A stretch of DNA of 32,998 nucleotides. Origin: an uncultured Collinsella sp. (lineage in GTDB: Bacteria; Actinomycetota; Coriobacteriia; Coriobacteriales; Coriobacteriaceae). Below, in pieces: positions 31,208-32,998 of this stretch (position 1 is its first letter; each line of letters begins with the position of its first letter). The stretch lies in NCBI GenBank assembly GCA_902494295.1, contig CABUSL010000007.1, positions 1 to 32,998 on the forward strand. The letters run 5' to 3'. The translations under genes were made by a program, and so were the position numbers. The notes under the pieces are model-generated. The model was not told the DNA's origin. It worked only from the letters and a program-made list of their open reading frames with translations, and did no database searches.

Positions 31208-32542
31208 CTAATCCTCCATGCCAAGATCGATCGTCGTGCCCTCGAACACCTTGTTGACGGTGCGGACAGCACACATCTTGCCGCACATGGTGCAGGTGCC
31301 CTCGGTGGCGGCGGGGGATTCCTCGTAGCGCTTCTTGCCGGTGACCGGGTCGAGGGCGCACTTCCACATGGCGTCCCAGTCGAGCTTGCGGCGTGCCTGG
31401 CCCATCTTGTCGTCCATGTCACGGGCGTGCGGTACCTTCTTGGCGATGTCGGCGGCGTGTGCGGCAATCTTAGTGGCCATGAGGCCGTCGAGCACATCCT
31501 GGGCGTTGGGCAGGCACAGGTGTTCGGCGGGCGTCACGTAGCACAGGAAGTCGGCGCCGGAGCTGGCGGAGATGGCGCCACCGATGGCGGCGGTGATGTG
31601 GTCGTAACCCACGCCGATATCGGTCACCAGCGGCCCGAGCACATAGAACGGGGCGTTGTGGCACAGGCGCTTCTGCAGCTTCATGTTGGCGGCAATCTCG
31701 TCGAGCGCCATGTGGCCGGGGCCCTCGACCATGACCTGGACACCCGCGGCCCATGCTCGCTTGCACAGCTTGCCCAGCTCAATCATCTCGGCAGTCTCGG
31801 TGGCGTCGTTGGAATCGTAGAGACAGCCCGGGCGGCAGGAGTCGCCGAGCGAGATGGTCACGTCGTACTCGTGGCAGATCTCGAGCACCTCGTCGTAGAA
31901 CTCGTAGAACGGATTCTCGTTGCCGGTGACCTCCATCCATCCAAACAGCAGCGAGCCGCCGCGGCTGACGATGTTCATAAGGCGGCCGGTCTCCTTGAAG
32001 GTTTTGATGACCGATTTATTGATGCCGCAGTGGATGGTCATAAAGTCCACGCCGTCCTCGGCGTGCGCGCGCACGACCTCGAGCAGGTCATCCTTGGTAA
32101 GCTTGACCAGCGGCTTTTCCATGTAGCCGATGGCGTCGTACATGGGGACGGTGCCCACCATGAGCGGCGTCTCGTCGATGAGCTGCTGGCGGAACTGGCG
32201 TGTCTTGCCCGAGTTGGAGAGATCCATGATGGCGTCGGCGCCAAAGCCCTCGGCGATCTTGACCTTCTTCCATTCCTCTGCGGCGTCGGCCTTGTCGCCC
32301 GAGATTCCCAAGTTCACGTTGACCTTTGTGGACAGGCCCTCGCCGACGCCAAAGGCGCGCATGCCCTTTTTGATGTGCACGATGTTGGCGGGGATGGCGA
32401 TGCGGCCGTCGGCCACGCGCTCGCGGATGTACTCGGGGTCGCGATGCTCGCGCTCGGCGACCTCTTTCATCTGAGGTGTGATCTGCCCAGCGCGGGCGAA
32501 GTCGATTTGCGTGACGAGCTTGGGCTCGGTCTGTGTGCTCAT
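31208..32542 (-). CDS. thiC: Phosphomethylpyrimidine synthase ThiC
   Basis: ThiC is a radical-SAM iron-sulfur enzyme that rearranges aminoimidazole ribotide to HMP-P in thiamine synthesis. The 444-residue protein has A-I-P-A-N near residue 49, N-L-G-I-S-G, A-D-A-I-M-D-L-S, T-I-H-C-G-I-N, S-R-G-G-S, S-L-G-D-S-C-R-P-G, V-M-V-E-G-P-G-H, and near the C-terminus the cluster cysteines C-T-M-C-G-K-M-C. That spacing (CX2CX3C) is one residue shorter than the CX2CX4C of E. coli ThiC. ATG 32542 has AAGGGAG (32551-32557) 8 nt upstream; the in-frame ATG 32566 lies inside the riboswitch core and is not a start. Confidence 0.95.
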   Translation of the reverse strand: MSTQTEPKLVTQIDFARAGQITPQMKEVAEREHRDPEYIRERVADGRIAIPANIVHIKKGMRAFGVGEGLSTKVNVNLGISGDKADAAEEWKKVKIAEGFGADAIMDLSNSGKTRQFRQQLIDETPLMVGTVPMYDAIGYMEKPLVKLTKDDLLEVVRAHAEDGVDFMTIHCGINKSVIKTFKETGRLMNIVSRGGSLLFGWMEVTGNENPFYEFYDEVLEICHEYDVTISLGDSCRPGCLYDSNDATETAEMIELGKLCKRAWAAGVQVMVEGPGHMALDEIAANMKLQKRLCHNAPFYVLGPLVTDIGVGYDHITAAIGGAISASSGADFLCYVTPAEHLCLPNAQDVLDGLMATKIAAHAADIAKKVPHARDMDDKMGQARRKLDWDAMWKCALDPVTGKKRYEESPAATEGTCTMCGKMCAVRTVNKVFEGTTIDLGMED

Positions 32543-32550
32543 TGGCACGG

Positions 32551-32640
32551 CTCCCTTCGTTGGCATTACCCATATCAGGTTTGCGGGTCAGGGCGGGCGC
32601 GCCCAGTCTCAGCCTGCCGTCTTGTCCTGCAAGCTCCCCG
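32551..32640 (-). promoter_or_regulatory. TPP riboswitch (THI element) controlling thiC
   Basis: On the minus strand the leader holds the conserved blocks in order: GGGG (32636-32639), CTGAGA, ACCTGAT, GGGTAATGCCAACGAAGGGA. These are the TPP-binding core of the THI box. The Shine-Dalgarno of thiC (AAGGGAG, 32551-32557) is the 3' end of the aptamer, so TPP binding should block ribosome access and lower ThiC. No separate expression-platform terminator fits in the 8 nt left before the start codon. Confidence 0.93.
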
Positions 32641-32657
32641 TTTATGTGGTGGGCTCA

Positions 32658-32663
32658 AGTATA
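32658..32663 (-). promoter_or_regulatory. Possible thiC promoter -10
   Basis: TATACT on the minus strand (32658-32663) lies about 20 nt before the start of the riboswitch, where a thiC promoter is expected. No good -35 is seen 16-18 nt upstream. Confidence 0.35.
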
Positions 32664-32713
32664 GCTCGAATGGGTACGATTGACGCGATGAGCATGCCCG
32701 TGGGGAGGCGAAC

Positions 32714-32998
32714 ATGGAAGACAAGCATCTATATCGAGAGACGCAGTGGTATGTGTCGGCCGAGGCGGGCCGTGCCCATCATGGGCTGGTCGCAATTGGT
32801 TTTGCGATTCTTGTCGTGATGGTGATTGCCTGTTGTATCTGGATGTTTGGTGGTCGTGGCGGCGCTGTATGGGAGTTCGAGGCTGATGAGGCCCTGCCGA
32901 TCATGACGGTGAAGGTCGCGGGCGGCAATACCGTTGCCGCGCCGGGCGACTATTGGTATCCGCGCGATGAGTTTATGCAACTGCAACTGAGCGGCGGG
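32714..32998 (+). CDS. Single-pass membrane protein, 3' end cut by the window
   Basis: The family is not recognised. The frame stays open for 95 codons to the window edge. ATG 32714 has a strong GGGGAGG (32702-32708) 5 nt upstream. The product begins M-E-D-K-H-L-Y-R-E-T-Q-W-Y, has one clear membrane segment near residues 27-47 (GLVAIGFAILVVMVIACCIW), then a Gly-rich turn (G-G-R-G-G) and an extracytoplasmic part with A-A-P-G-D-Y-W-Y-P-R-D-E-F. The orientation is type II (cytoplasmic N-terminus). It is divergent from thiC with about 50 nt between its ribosome site and the thiC -10 candidate. Confidence 0.7.
   Translation, partial: MEDKHLYRETQWYVSAEAGRAHHGLVAIGFAILVVMVIACCIWMFGGRGGAVWEFEADEALPIMTVKVAGGNTVAAPGDYWYPRDEFMQLQLSGG

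Noticed and set aside
32543..32566. thiC start at ATG 32566
   Set aside because: This ATG is part of the conserved TAATGCC core of the TPP aptamer; the proper ribosome site serves ATG 32542.

Overview
The window looks like chromosomal DNA of a high-GC actinobacterium of the class Coriobacteriia, most likely Collinsella or a close relative. The basis is the combination of a division and cell wall (dcw) cluster that goes straight from ftsQ to ftsZ with no ftsA, the actinobacterial sepF-yggT-divIVA block, strong Shine-Dalgarno sites and GC-rich codon use. The genus is inferred from gene content and style, not from a database match.

Region 1 (1-15.7 kb, + strand) is the dcw cluster: mraZ, rsmH, ftsL-like, ftsI-type PBP, murF, mraY, murD, ftsW, murG, murC, murB, ftsQ, ftsZ. 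It makes UDP-MurNAc-pentapeptide, lipid I and lipid II and the septal synthase (FtsW plus PBP), with FtsL/FtsQ and FtsZ. murE is absent between the PBP gene and murF. The mraZ promoter carries dyads that fit an operator. ftsZ ends at a clear terminator.

Region 2 (15.8-23.8 kb, + strand) is the usual block after ftsZ (pgeF, yggS, sepF, yggT, divIVA), but it is split by a complete phosphate-uptake operon pstS-pstC-pstA-pstB-phoU. pstS overlaps pgeF by 4 nt. yggT has no ATG, GTG or TTG start and seems to begin at AUC.

Region 3 (23.8-26.5 kb, - strand) holds a nitroreductase with atypical base use, a repeat-rich spacer with a perfect 26-bp inverted repeat, and a second phosphate system: a PiT transporter and its DUF47/PhoU-like partner.

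Region 4 (26.7-29.9 kb, + strand) holds a small, probably leaderless hypothetical gene, a Bax-inhibitor-1 family membrane protein, a TIGR02452-type macrodomain/PARG-like protein that lacks one of the two signature glutamates, and an SGNH hydrolase.

Region 5 (29.86-30.19 kb) is the convergent spacer between the SGNH gene and thiD. It contains the most unusual structure here: six copies of a 15-bp repeat in strictly alternating orientation, spaced every 40-41 bp, with different sequence between them and a hairpin on each side.

Region 6 (30.2-33.0 kb) holds thiD and thiC on the - strand, thiC under a TPP riboswitch, and a divergent, truncated membrane protein gene that runs off the end of the window.
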